DNA of 64,000 bases. It comes from Rhodococcus erythropolis NBRC 15567 (GTDB lineage: Bacteria > Actinomycetota > Actinomycetes > Mycobacteriales > Mycobacteriaceae). Under the pieces are notes generated by a model. It saw only the letters and a program-made list of their open reading frames with translations, ran no database searches and was not told the DNA's origin. This document shows, one piece after another, positions 41,188-49,951 of this stretch. The translations under genes were made by a program, and so were the position numbers. Where the stretch lies: NCBI RefSeq assembly GCF_001552595.1, contig NZ_BCRM01000006.1:62001-126000 (forward strand). The letters are read 5' to 3'. The stretch's first letter is position 1, and each line of letters opens with the position of its first letter.

Positions 41188-42585
41188 GTGAGTCATTACA
41201 TCGAGCATTGGGATGCAGAGGACGTCGACGCCTGGGAATCCGGCGGCAAGGACATCGCGAAGCGGAACCTGATCTGGTCAGTGGTAGCCGAACACGTCGG
41301 CTTCTCGATCTGGTCGATCTGGTCCGTGATGGTGTTGTTCATGCCGACGGATATCTACGGCATCGACGCGGCCGGAAAGTTCTTCCTCGTCGCAGTGCCC
41401 ACACTTGTCGGGTCGGTCCTCCGCATTCCATACACGGTTGCCACCGCACGGTTCGGCGGTCGTAACTGGACCGTCATGAGTGCGCTGTTCCTCTTCGTAC
41501 CAACACTTCTCACGCTCTACCTGATGATGAACCCGGGTGCGTCGTACACCACGTTCATGTTGGTAGCGGCCACTGCAGGTATCGGCGGCGGCAACTTCGC
41601 GTCGTCGATGACCAACATCAATGCCTTCTACCCGCAACGCCTCAAGGGGTGGGCGCTCGGTCTCAATGCCGGCGGCGGCAACATCGGTGTACCGATGATC
41701 CAGCTGATCGGTCTGCTGGTGATCGCCACCGTCGGTAACCGTGCTCCGTGGATCGTGTGCGCTGTCTATCTCGTGTTCATTGCCGCTGCTGCCGTCGGTG
41801 CCGCGCTGTTCATGGACAACCTGGGCAACCAGAAGTCGGACCTGCGCTCGATGGCCAAGGCACTCAAGTTCTCCGAGTCGTGGGTGATCAGCTTCCTGTA
41901 CATCGGTACGTTCGGTTCCTTCATCGGATTCAGCTTCGCCTTCGGTCAGGTTCTGCAGATCAACTTCCTCGCCGGCGGTGCCACTCCGGCCGCGGCCGCG
42001 CTGCATGCAGCACAGATCGCCTTCATCGGTCCTCTCCTCGGTTCGATCGCTCGCCCCCTCGGCGGCAAGCTGGCCGACCGGATCGGCGGCGGCAAGATCA
42101 CCATGTGGACGTTTGTCGCCATGGCATTCGCTGCATCGATTCTCGTGACGGCCGGAACGATGGACGACAACACCGCGGGCGTCGCCAGCGCCGGAATCAT
42201 GGTGACATTCGTTCTCGGATTCATCGCCCTGTTCCTGCTCTCCGGCATCGGAAACGGATCCGTTTACAAGATGATCCCGGCGATCTTCGAGGCGAAGGCT
42301 CAGAGCTTCGATCACATGGATCGAAGCGAGAAGGCAACGTGGTCGCGCAGTATCTCCGGTGCTCTCATCGGATTTGCCGGTGCGGTAGGCGGTTTGGGCG
42401 GCGTAGGCATCAACCTGGTGCTGCGCGCGTCGTACAGCAGCCCCGCGAAGTCGGCGACCATGGCCTTCTGGGTGTTCCTGGCCTTCTACATCGCCTGCAT
42501 CGCAGTCACCTGGTTCGTCTTCCTGCGCAAGCCGTCGACGCTGACCACAGACGTCGACGAGGCGAAGGTCGCAGTCACGGCGTGA
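41188..42585 (+). CDS. narK: Nitrate/nitrite transporter NarK
   Basis: 465-residue MFS carrier of the NarK/NasA nitrate-nitrite family, with twelve helices. The first nitrate signature is GIGGGNFASSMTNINAFYP and a related GIGNGSVYKMIPAIF lies in the second half. GTG at 41188 follows AGGAGG closely, so the frame open to 41158 is not used. It begins the narK-nirB-nirD run, 49 bases upstream of nirB, and would bring in nitrate for assimilation or export nitrite. Confidence 0.93.
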   Translation: MSHYIEHWDAEDVDAWESGGKDIAKRNLIWSVVAEHVGFSIWSIWSVMVLFMPTDIYGIDAAGKFFLVAVPTLVGSVLRIPYTVATARFGGRNWTVMSALFLFVPTLLTLYLMMNPGASYTTFMLVAATAGIGGGNFASSMTNINAFYPQRLKGWALGLNAGGGNIGVPMIQLIGLLVIATVGNRAPWIVCAVYLVFIAAAAVGAALFMDNLGNQKSDLRSMAKALKFSESWVISFLYIGTFGSFIGFSFAFGQVLQINFLAGGATPAAAALHAAQIAFIGPLLGSIARPLGGKLADRIGGGKITMWTFVAMAFAASILVTAGTMDDNTAGVASAGIMVTFVLGFIALFLLSGIGNGSVYKMIPAIFEAKAQSFDHMDRSEKATWSRSISGALIGFAGAVGGLGGVGINLVLRASYSSPAKSATMAFWVFLAFYIACIAVTWFVFLRKPSTLTTDVDEAKVAVTA

Positions 42586-42634
42586 GCGGTCCGCAGAATC
42601 TCAGAACTATCTCGTACCTCAGGAAGTAGGCGTC

Positions 42635-45136
42635 ATGAGCAAGTCGGTTGTTGTCATCGGACACGGAATGGTCGGACACCGATTCGTCGAGGCACTGCGT
42701 TCGCGCGACGAAGCGAACAACTGGTCGGTGACCGTACTCTGCGACGAGCAGTACGCAGCGTACGACCGAGTCGGGCTGTCCTCGTACGTCGGAGCGTGGG
42801 ACCCCAAGGAATTGGCACTGGCCGGCAACGATTACGTCGGCGACAGCCTGGTCGACCTCCGAGTGGGGGAAGGCGCGCTCTCGATCGACAAAGATGCACG
42901 CACGGTCACGACGACAACCGGCGAGACGATCTCCTACGACGCTCTGGTGATGGCGACCGGTTCGTATCCGTTCGTGCCTCCCGTACCGGGGCACGACGGC
43001 GACGGATGTTTTGTCTACCGCACCCTCGACGACCTCGACGGTATCCGGGCCGCCGCCGAGAAGGCGGGTCCTGGCGCTGTCGGCGTCGTGGTGGGCGGCG
43101 GTCTTCTCGGACTCGAGGCCGCAAATGCTCTCTCGCTCATGGGAATGACGGCACACGTCGTCGAACACAATGCGCGATTGATGCCGATGCAGGTCGACGA
43201 GGGCGGCGGCGCACTGCTCGCTCGCCTCGTCACCGAACTCGGGCTCACCGTTCACACCGGAGTCGGGACGGCGGGAATCTCGCAGGCCGACAACGGAATT
43301 GTGGTCGAACTCTCCGACGGCTCCACCATCGACGCGTCGCTGCTCGTCTTCTCCGCCGGAGTTCGTCCGCGAGATCAGCTGGCCCGCGACGCCGGCATCG
43401 CAGTGGGGGAGCGCGGCGGCATCCTGACCGACCTCGGCTGCGTGACTTCGGACGAGAACATCTATGCCGTCGGAGAATGTGCTGCGGTGGAAGGCCGTTG
43501 CTACGGTCTGGTTGCTCCCGGCTACACGACGGCCGAGATCGTGGCCGATCGTCTGCTCGGCGGCGCCGCGGATTTCCCGGGCGCCGACATGTCCACCAAG
43601 CTCAAGCTCATGGGCGTCGACGTCGCCAGTTTCGGTGACGCGATGGCGACCTCACCGGGAGCTCTCGAAGTTGTCCTCAGCGACGCGTCCAAGGGGACGT
43701 ACGCGAAGCTCGTGGTCTCCGATGATGCGAAGATCCTGCTCGGCGGCATTCTTGTCGGTGACGCGTCGGCCTACGCGTCGCTGCGCCCGCTGGTCGGTCG
43801 CGAACTACCCGGTGACCCGGCGACATTGATCTCGCCTGCGGGGGAGAAGCCGGGTGCAGGCTCGCTGCCCGACGATGCCGAGGTGTGCTCGTGCAACGCG
43901 GTGACCAAGGGAGCCATCTGCGGCGCAATCGCGGCCGGCGCATGCGACATTGCTTCGGTGAAGGCGTGCACCAGCGCCGGAACCACCTGTGGCGGTTGCC
44001 TTCCCACTGTGAAGCAGCTGCTGGCCGATTCCGGCGTCGTGATGTCGAAGGCACTGTGCGAGCATTTTGCGCAATCGCGGGCCGAGTTGTTCCAGATCGT
44101 GCAGTCGACGCAGACCAGAACCTTCTCGGCGCTGATCGCCAAGTACGGCAAGGGCGCCGGTTGCGACATCTGCAAGCCCGTAGTCGCTTCGATTCTGGCA
44201 TCGACGGACTCCGATCACATCCTGCACCGCCAGCAGGCGTCGTTGCAGGACACCAACGATCACTTCCTCGCGAACATCCAGAAGAACGGTACGTACTCCG
44301 TGGTACCTCGTATGCCTGGCGGCGAGGTCACGGGTGAGCAGCTCATCGTCATCGGTGAGGTGGCGCGTGATTTCGGCTTGTACACGAAGGTGACCGGCGG
44401 TCAGCGCATCGACTTGTTCGGGGCTCGTGTCGAACAGTTGCCCGCGATCTGGAAGCGTCTCGTCGACGCCGGGATGGAATCGGGTCAGGCGTACGGCAAG
44501 TCCCTGCGGACGGTCAAGAGCTGCGTCGGTTCGAGCTGGTGCCGCTACGGCGTTCAGGACTCGGTGGGAATGGCCGTCGACCTCGAGAACCGCTACCGCG
44601 GCCTGCGTTCGCCGCACAAGATCAAGTTCGGCGTCTCGGGATGTGCTCGTGAATGCGCCGAAGCGCGTGGCAAGGACGTCGGCGTCATCGCGACGGAGAA
44701 CGGTTGGAATCTGTATGTGGGCGGCAACGGCGGACAGTCGCCCAAACACGCTCAACTGCTTGCCGGAGGCCTCGACGACGCAACCTTGGTCAAGTACATC
44801 GACCGCTACCTCATGTTCTACATCCGCACCGCCGATCGCCTCCAGCGCACGGCGCCGTGGGTCGAATCACTCGAAGGCGGACTCGATCACCTCAAGGCCG
44901 TTATTTGTGAAGACAGCCTGGGAATCGGCGAAGAACTCGAGGCTCTGATGGCCAAGCACGTCGAGGGCTACCAGGACGAATGGGCTGGTGTGCTGGGTGA
45001 TCCGGAGAAGCTGTCGAGGTTCGTCTCATTTGTGAATGCACCGGAAGAAGCCGACCCGACGGTTGTGTTCGACGAGACCGGAGTGCGCAAGGTTCCAGTC
45101 CTGATGGGTATGCCGAGCATCCCTACGCGCCGGTAA
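42635..45136 (+). CDS. nirB: Assimilatory nitrite reductase large subunit
   Basis: 833 residues. Reduces nitrite to ammonium with NAD(P)H. An FAD/NAD-binding reductase (about 1-400), a BFD-like [2Fe-2S] domain with CSC at about 418-420 and CTSAGTTCGGC following, then ferredoxin-like half domains and siroheme/[4Fe-4S] ligands in KSCVGSSWC (about 629-635) and GVSGCAREC (about 669-673). Complete and uninterrupted. ATG at 42635. A small hairpin lies between it and nirD. Confidence 0.96.
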   Translation: MSKSVVVIGHGMVGHRFVEALRSRDEANNWSVTVLCDEQYAAYDRVGLSSYVGAWDPKELALAGNDYVGDSLVDLRVGEGALSIDKDARTVTTTTGETISYDALVMATGSYPFVPPVPGHDGDGCFVYRTLDDLDGIRAAAEKAGPGAVGVVVGGGLLGLEAANALSLMGMTAHVVEHNARLMPMQVDEGGGALLARLVTELGLTVHTGVGTAGISQADNGIVVELSDGSTIDASLLVFSAGVRPRDQLARDAGIAVGERGGILTDLGCVTSDENIYAVGECAAVEGRCYGLVAPGYTTAEIVADRLLGGAADFPGADMSTKLKLMGVDVASFGDAMATSPGALEVVLSDASKGTYAKLVVSDDAKILLGGILVGDASAYASLRPLVGRELPGDPATLISPAGEKPGAGSLPDDAEVCSCNAVTKGAICGAIAAGACDIASVKACTSAGTTCGGCLPTVKQLLADSGVVMSKALCEHFAQSRAELFQIVQSTQTRTFSALIAKYGKGAGCDICKPVVASILASTDSDHILHRQQASLQDTNDHFLANIQKNGTYSVVPRMPGGEVTGEQLIVIGEVARDFGLYTKVTGGQRIDLFGARVEQLPAIWKRLVDAGMESGQAYGKSLRTVKSCVGSSWCRYGVQDSVGMAVDLENRYRGLRSPHKIKFGVSGCARECAEARGKDVGVIATENGWNLYVGGNGGQSPKHAQLLAGGLDDATLVKYIDRYLMFYIRTADRLQRTAPWVESLEGGLDHLKAVICEDSLGIGEELEALMAKHVEGYQDEWAGVLGDPEKLSRFVSFVNAPEEADPTVVFDETGVRKVPVLMGMPSIPTRR

Positions 45137-45147
45137 TAGTCGCGTAA

Positions 45148-45164
45148 CCCGTGGGAAACACGGG
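45148..45164 (+). other. Intercistronic hairpin nirB-nirD
   Basis: CCCGTG and CACGGG pair around a GGAAA loop, eleven bases after the nirB stop. Probably an mRNA processing or stability element or weak attenuator within the operon. Confidence 0.35.
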
Positions 45165-45226
45165 GTCCGTAGAAACGTAGACAAGAACCCGCGCGACGTT
45201 GTCGCCGGATCGACAGGAGGACTTCG

Positions 45227-45640
45227 ATGAGTGTCATCGATGCGCAGATCGCCAAGCTGGATTCGGATCGACTCGAATGGACGTCGGCCTGCCCGCTGAG
45301 CCATCTGATACCTGGACGCGGGGTCGCCGTGCTTCTTCGCGGCGGCGAGCAGGTGGCGCTGTTCCTGCTAGAGGACGGCACACTGCGGGCTGTCAGCAAC
45401 TTCGATCCGTACGGCCGTGCCGCGGTGATGTCACGCGGACTCGTCGGCGACCGGGACGGTGAGCCGATCGTGGTCTCGCCGCTGCTCAAGCAGGCGTTCT
45501 CGCTGGTCGACGGCCGAGCGCTGGACGACTCCGCGGTCGCGCTGCCGGTATACGGAGTTCGCGTGTGGGCCGGCGTCGTTCAGGTACACAGCCTTCAGAT
45601 GCAGGGCGTTCGCTCGACTGTCGCCGATGCAGTCTCGTGA
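45227..45640 (+). CDS. nirD: Nitrite reductase small subunit
   Basis: 137 residues, Rieske-like beta fold of the NirD family (begins SVIDAQIAKLDSDRLEWTSACP; ends in a VYGVRVWAGVVQVHS strand region). The Rieske iron ligands are absent, as usual for NirD. ATG at 45227 after CAGGAGG, 90 bases from nirB. The stop overlaps the next gene (GTGA). Confidence 0.93.
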   Translation: MSVIDAQIAKLDSDRLEWTSACPLSHLIPGRGVAVLLRGGEQVALFLLEDGTLRAVSNFDPYGRAAVMSRGLVGDRDGEPIVVSPLLKQAFSLVDGRALDDSAVALPVYGVRVWAGVVQVHSLQMQGVRSTVADAVS

Positions 45641-46797
45641 GTGACGACATGCCGTTGGCTGGATTCACGGTAGGTATCACCGCTTCGCGCCGCGCCGAGG
45701 AATTCGCGACGTTGCTGACTCGTCGGGGAGCGGACGTCGTTCACGCGCCGGCGATTCGGATCATCCCTCTCGCCGACGACCGCGAGCTCGAAAGGGTGAC
45801 ACAGCAGATCATCTCGGATCCTCCCGAGGTGGTTGTCGCCACCACCGGGATCGGATTCCGGGGTTGGCTGGAAGCAGCCGACGGGTGGGGTGAGGCGGAA
45901 AATCTCGGATCCGCGTTGGGCTCGGCTCGTCTGCTCGCGCGCGGACCCAAGGCCAAAGGGGCAATCCGCGCGGCCGACCTTCGTGAAGAATGGTCTCCGG
46001 CATCCGAGTCTTCCGCCGAAGTGCTCGAACATCTTCTTGCAGAAGGTGTCTCGGGAAAACGAATCGCCGTTCAACTGCACGGCGCCACTACCGAATGGGA
46101 GCCGATTCCCGATTTCTGTCAGGTGCTGCGCGACGCGGGCGCCGAGGTCATCGCGGTCCCTGTCTATCGATGGGAGCCGCCGGAGGATCCGACGCTGCTC
46201 GACCGGATGATCGACGCCATCGCTTCAGCCGGAATCGACGCCGTCAGCTTCACCAGTGCACCGGCCGTTGCGTCGATGTTGATGCGCGCCGACAAGACCG
46301 GGGATCTCGGCGACATTCTCGACGCGATGCGGGGTCCGGTGGCGGCAATGTGCGTCGGCCCGGTCACCTCGGCGCCGCTCGAAGCCTTGAATGTACCGAC
46401 CACAGCCCCGGCGCGGGCACGTCTCGGGGCGCTCGCGCGACACATCGTCGACGAACTCCCGCAGCGAGCCAACAAGATTCAAGCCGGCGAACACGAAATC
46501 AGCATCCGCGGCGGTTGCGTTGTCGTGGACGGTGAAGTGAAGCAATTGCCGCCGGCTGCGATGTCGCTGATCCGCACTCTCGGTGCCAGCCCCGGCCGAG
46601 TCGTCTCCCGCGACGAACTTCTGGCTTCTCTTCCCGGTGGCGGCGGCGACACCCACGCCGTCGAGACCGCCGTCGCCCGATTGCGCGCGTGCCTCGGTGC
46701 GCCCAAAGCCGTTCAGACCGTGGTCAAGCGGGGCTATCGACTTGCCCTCGACCCCGGCGACTACGTACAGAATCCAGGTGACTATGCAACGCGATGA
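45637..46797 (+). CDS. Uroporphyrinogen-III synthase with C-terminal winged-helix domain
   Basis: 386 residues. The first about 260 residues are HemD-like (FTVGITASRRAEEFATLL, ATTGIGFRGWLEAA, VQLHG, AVSFTSAPAV), the last about 100 form an OmpR-type DNA-binding domain (LPPAAMSLIRTL, VSRDELLASLPGG, HAVETAVARLRACLG, VVKRGYRLAL). This is the Rv0260c-type fusion that accompanies nirBD in mycobacteria; it may supply siroheme precursor, regulate the operon, or both. GTG at 45637 overlaps nirD; ATG at 45649 is an alternative. Confidence 0.9.
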   Translation: MSDDMPLAGFTVGITASRRAEEFATLLTRRGADVVHAPAIRIIPLADDRELERVTQQIISDPPEVVVATTGIGFRGWLEAADGWGEAENLGSALGSARLLARGPKAKGAIRAADLREEWSPASESSAEVLEHLLAEGVSGKRIAVQLHGATTEWEPIPDFCQVLRDAGAEVIAVPVYRWEPPEDPTLLDRMIDAIASAGIDAVSFTSAPAVASMLMRADKTGDLGDILDAMRGPVAAMCVGPVTSAPLEALNVPTTAPARARLGALARHIVDELPQRANKIQAGEHEISIRGGCVVVDGEVKQLPPAAMSLIRTLGASPGRVVSRDELLASLPGGGGDTHAVETAVARLRACLGAPKAVQTVVKRGYRLALDPGDYVQNPGDYATR

Positions 46798-47533
46798 CGA
46801 TGTACTCGTACTGGTAGCTCACGGCACGCGTAGCCCACGTGGCGTGGAAATGGTTGCTGCCCTTGCCGAAGCCGTCGGCACGCGCGTCGGACGCACGCGC
46901 GTTGCCTTTGTCGACGTGCTCGGTCCGTCACCTTCTGAAGTCCTCCGAGACACTCCGGGGCGAGCGATTCTCGTACCGGCCTTCCTGGCGTCCGGCTACC
47001 ACGTTCACACCGATGTTCGACGCGAAGTGACGCTCAGTGGGCACTCGGCTGTGACTGTGACGCCCGCACTCGGACCCGATCCGGCGCTTGCGCGCGTGCT
47101 GCTCCGACGCTTGACCGAAGCGGGGTGGAGTCCAGGCGACGCGATAGTGCTTGCTGCCGCCGGGTCCTCCGATGCGCGGGCGCTGCGAGACGTCGAGCGT
47201 GCCGCGCTGATGCTCGCCGAAGCGGCGGGGATCCGGGTGGACATCGGATACATCGCGACCGGGCAACCGAAGGTAGCCGATGTTGTTGCAGCAGCACGCG
47301 TTCGCGGCGCGAAGCGAGTGTTCGTTGCCTCGTACCTCCTCGCACACGGACTGTTTCACGAAAGATTGCACGCTGCAGGAGCCGATGGTGTGACCGAACC
47401 GCTCGGCGTCGATCCGGGAGTGGTGGACCTTGTCGTGAATCGGTATGAGAGTGCGCGAAGGGAACTAGTATCGCTGCATGACGTCTCACTCCGTAACGCC
47501 GACGTATGCCGACCTGGTCGCCGCAGTTCGTGA
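46784..47533 (+). CDS. Sirohydrochlorin chelatase (CbiX/SirB family)
   Basis: 249 residues, double-length CbiX-type class II chelatase with LVAHGTRSPRG near the N-terminus (catalytic His) and an internal repeat. It would insert iron into sirohydrochlorin to finish siroheme for NirB. ATG at 46784 overlaps the HemD gene by 14 bases. The C-terminus overlaps the next gene by 56 bases, unusually long, suggesting an extended tail. The methyltransferase step of siroheme synthesis is not in the window. Confidence 0.85.
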   Translation: MQRDDDVLVLVAHGTRSPRGVEMVAALAEAVGTRVGRTRVAFVDVLGPSPSEVLRDTPGRAILVPAFLASGYHVHTDVRREVTLSGHSAVTVTPALGPDPALARVLLRRLTEAGWSPGDAIVLAAAGSSDARALRDVERAALMLAEAAGIRVDIGYIATGQPKVADVVAAARVRGAKRVFVASYLLAHGLFHERLHAAGADGVTEPLGVDPGVVDLVVNRYESARRELVSLHDVSLRNADVCRPGRRSS

Positions 47534-48125
47534 ATCCGACGTCAAGGCACAGGCTCTCATCGGCGGACTGACCGAAGAGCAGGCGCGGGAGCCCTCCGGG
47601 CTCCCCGGGTGGAGTCGGGGACACGTCGTGACGCACATGTCGCGCAACGCCGACGCGCTGGGCAGATTTGTTGCCGGAGTGCAGGGCGGCGAATCGGGGG
47701 AGATGTATCCCGGGGGACCGGACGCGCGCAATGCTGCAATCGAGGAAGGTGCAGATCGCCCGGCTGAGTTGTTGGCTCTCGACTACCGCTTCTCGGGAAC
47801 GAGACTGGTCGACGCGTTGTGCGAGATCCAGGCAGATCGACTGGACACGCCGGTGCCGTGGCGCAAACCTGTGACGGCATTCGATCTGCCGATTCTGCGC
47901 TGGAACGAGATCGAGATTCACCTGATGGACCTCGACATCGGCTACACCTGCCACGACTGGCCTGCCGAGTTCGTGGAATTCACTCTCGCCCGTCAGTTGG
48001 GCGCACTGGAGACAGCGGTCCCGGGTGTACGTGTTCCTTCGCTGTCGGATGCGGAGACCTTGGCCTGGTTGGTCGGGAGGCCGACGAGGGTGGGGCTGCC
48101 TACCCTCCCTGCCTGGCCTTTCTGA
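47478..48125 (+). CDS. Mycothiol-dependent maleylpyruvate isomerase-family protein
   Basis: 215 residues of the DinB-like/MDMPI fold. The metal site region GWSRGHVVTHMSRN is near residue 43-56, and WNEIEIHLMDLDIGY follows near 150. In the type enzyme, maleylpyruvate is isomerised with mycothiol in the gentisate pathway; no gentisate genes are adjacent, so only the family is called. ATG at 47478 lies inside the chelatase gene. A short tandem repeat covers its 3' end. Confidence 0.85.
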   Translation: MTSHSVTPTYADLVAAVRESDVKAQALIGGLTEEQAREPSGLPGWSRGHVVTHMSRNADALGRFVAGVQGGESGEMYPGGPDARNAAIEEGADRPAELLALDYRFSGTRLVDALCEIQADRLDTPVPWRKPVTAFDLPILRWNEIEIHLMDLDIGYTCHDWPAEFVEFTLARQLGALETAVPGVRVPSLSDAETLAWLVGRPTRVGLPTLPAWPF

Positions 48126-48158
48126 GACACGGCCTTTCTGAGACACGACCTTTCTGAG
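48115..48158. repeat. Tandem repeat of a 16-base unit
   Basis: Unit GGCCTTTCTGAGACAC occurs at 48115-48130 and exactly at 48131-48146, then partially (GACCTTTCTGAG) at 48147-48158. The stop codon of the isomerase gene is the TGA in the first copy; the other copies are downstream. Confidence 0.85.
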
Positions 48159-48160
48159 GA

Positions 48161-48928
48161 TTAGAACAGGGTGGGGGCGCTGACGTCGTTGCGTGCTTGG
48201 GCCAACCGCGCACTCCACCGTTTCACCAACCACATCTCGACGATCTCGGGTTGGGTGCCGGCGGCATAGGCCCAACTGTCGAGCAGTTCGCAGTACCGGC
48301 GGTAGCGACGCGTCGTGAAGCCCGTGACGGAAGGATCCTCGAGCCAGCCCTCGTGGATGAGTGTCGAGACGCCGTACTGATCGATCATCTGAGCGCGTCG
48401 CCCTTCGTCCTGTACGCCCACCGCCCACATGAAAGCGGCCATGAGTGATACCCCCACGCCGGGGGTGAGTGGCCACCCGGACCAGGTGTCGCGTCGCACG
48501 ACCGGCATCGACTTGTTTTTCGAACAGTGATCGAGAATGGCTGTGATCTGGGTCAGCGGATCCTCGTCTTCGCGGTAAGGCGGATTGAAGACGTTGGGGA
48601 ACCGCCGCGTGAACCGTCTGCTTTCGTGCGAGCCTTGCCAGGCCGCGCAGAGAAACAGCAGTCCGAGGCCGTCGTGCTGGGCGACAACGAGGTCGCTCGA
48701 CGGGCGAAGGTCGTTGCGTTGAACGATGGCTCGGCCTTCGGTGATCACTTTGCCGTCGAGATCACGCCCGCGCAGGCTGATGGTGTGACCGGCGTCGTTC
48801 AGGTGCGCGTTCCACCAATCCAGGTCGACGGTTGCTTCGTCGTCGAGGACGTGCAGTGGAAAGGTGCGGGAGCGGCACCACTCGACCAATGCGTCCGGCG
48901 GTTCGAATCCTTCGTCGACACGATTCAT
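48161..48928 (-). CDS. Conserved hypothetical protein
   Basis: 255 residues, soluble, many Trp and Arg (WCRSRTFPLHVLDDE; WWNAHLNDAGHTISLRGRDLDG). No family recognised. A possible helical second half ends LAQARNDVSAPTLF. GTG/ATG choice: ATG at 48928 begins MNRVDEGFEPPDAL. It converges on the isomerase-family gene and lies divergent from the lipoprotein gene (89 bases between starts). Codon use resembles the neighbours, so it looks like a real gene rather than an antisense frame. Confidence 0.72.
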   Translation of the reverse strand: MNRVDEGFEPPDALVEWCRSRTFPLHVLDDEATVDLDWWNAHLNDAGHTISLRGRDLDGKVITEGRAIVQRNDLRPSSDLVVAQHDGLGLLFLCAAWQGSHESRRFTRRFPNVFNPPYREDEDPLTQITAILDHCSKNKSMPVVRRDTWSGWPLTPGVGVSLMAAFMWAVGVQDEGRRAQMIDQYGVSTLIHEGWLEDPSVTGFTTRRYRRYCELLDSWAYAAGTQPEIVEMWLVKRWSARLAQARNDVSAPTLF

Positions 48929-49017
48929 GGCGCGATGATCCCACGAGTCGCCGACAGGAATTCGTCCGACGCGCAGGTCACCGAGATGGAACCGGACACT
49001 CGCGGTACGCTCCGCTC

Positions 49018-49596
49018 ATGAAATTGGCGTCCTCGCAGGTGCGGCCGGCGCTGTGGACGGTAGCCATCGCCTTGACGGCCACGGGTCTGAGCGGATGCAT
49101 CGGTGCCGTCGATCGGATGGATTTCGACAACCAGATGCGCGAACGTGGCGGTGGGATGACGTCGGAGTTGGTGCGAGGCGGGTTCGACAGCCTCGCACAT
49201 AGATACGGCGTCGACGCGATATCGGTGACCAGCATCGACATCAGCCCGATCGAGACGCTCGGGGTCACCGTTCGTGACCCCGGGAAGCCGTCACAGCTCG
49301 ACAGATTCTCTTTCGACGGCGTCATTCTCGGCGAGCCCATCCCCGTGCAAGTCAGTGTCACCGACGATCTCGATGCGCGATCGTTCACGCTGGATCAAGT
49401 GCCGGCATTGGCGAATGTCGAGAAGTTGGTCGACGACGCGCTGGCTAGCAGCGGAGTCGACGACGGCGAAGTCTCCGGGATCTCGGTCAGTCGAACCGAG
49501 TCGATACACGCCTCCGTGATGGTGGAATCCCCACGCTCGCGAGTACTTGTGGTCTTCGAGCCTGACGGAACTCCCTTTCTGGTGCAGCCGCTGTGA
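49018..49596 (+). CDS. Putative exported lipoprotein
   Basis: 192 residues. Signal peptide with lipobox LSGC, Cys27 as lipidation site. The mature part is a beta-rich domain with a repeated VTSIDIS/VTVRDP-type pattern reminiscent of LmeA/DUF2993 lipid-binding proteins, but I do not call that firmly. ATG at 49018. The next gene overlaps its stop (GTGA), making a two-gene operon. Confidence 0.75.
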   Translation: MKLASSQVRPALWTVAIALTATGLSGCIGAVDRMDFDNQMRERGGGMTSELVRGGFDSLAHRYGVDAISVTSIDISPIETLGVTVRDPGKPSQLDRFSFDGVILGEPIPVQVSVTDDLDARSFTLDQVPALANVEKLVDDALASSGVDDGEVSGISVSRTESIHASVMVESPRSRVLVVFEPDGTPFLVQPL

Positions 49597-49946
49597 GCCG
49601 CCGAATCGCTCCGTTACTGATCTCGGTAGCGGTGATCGTGGTCGTGGGAATCTTTGCCGCACTGCTGTCTTCGGTGATCTGGCCCGGCCAGGTCGCGCAC
49701 TTGGCGCCGATCTTCTGTGAAGAACCGACATCGAGCGCGATGGTCGTCTCGGATTCCTTTACCGACGGCGACGGTACGTCCACCAATTTCACGCTGTACT
49801 GCGTCGGACCGCGCGGTCAGACCGTTGATGCCGGCTGGCTGCTGCCGTTCTTGGTGCTGTGGGGCGTGTATTCGCTGGTGCTCGCGATCGTGGTCGGCGT
49901 GATCGTGCTGGCGGACGTCGGCCGGCGCGGGCGCCGAAACCGCTGA
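49593..49946 (+). CDS. Small membrane protein, two helices
   Basis: 117 residues. Transmembrane helices at about 8-30 and 82-106 flank an extracytoplasmic loop containing two Cys (IFCEEPTSS and LYCVGPRG) that could form a disulfide. Basic ends suggest N- and C-termini inside. GTG at 49593 overlaps the lipoprotein stop. Function unknown; probably works with the lipoprotein. Confidence 0.75.
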   Translation: MSRRIAPLLISVAVIVVVGIFAALLSSVIWPGQVAHLAPIFCEEPTSSAMVVSDSFTDGDGTSTNFTLYCVGPRGQTVDAGWLLPFLVLWGVYSLVLAIVVGVIVLADVGRRGRRNR

Positions 49947-49951
49947 CCCGA

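Noticed and set aside
48115..48158. CRISPR-like repeat
   Set aside because: The units are 16 bases and directly abutting with no spacers, so this is a simple tandem repeat.
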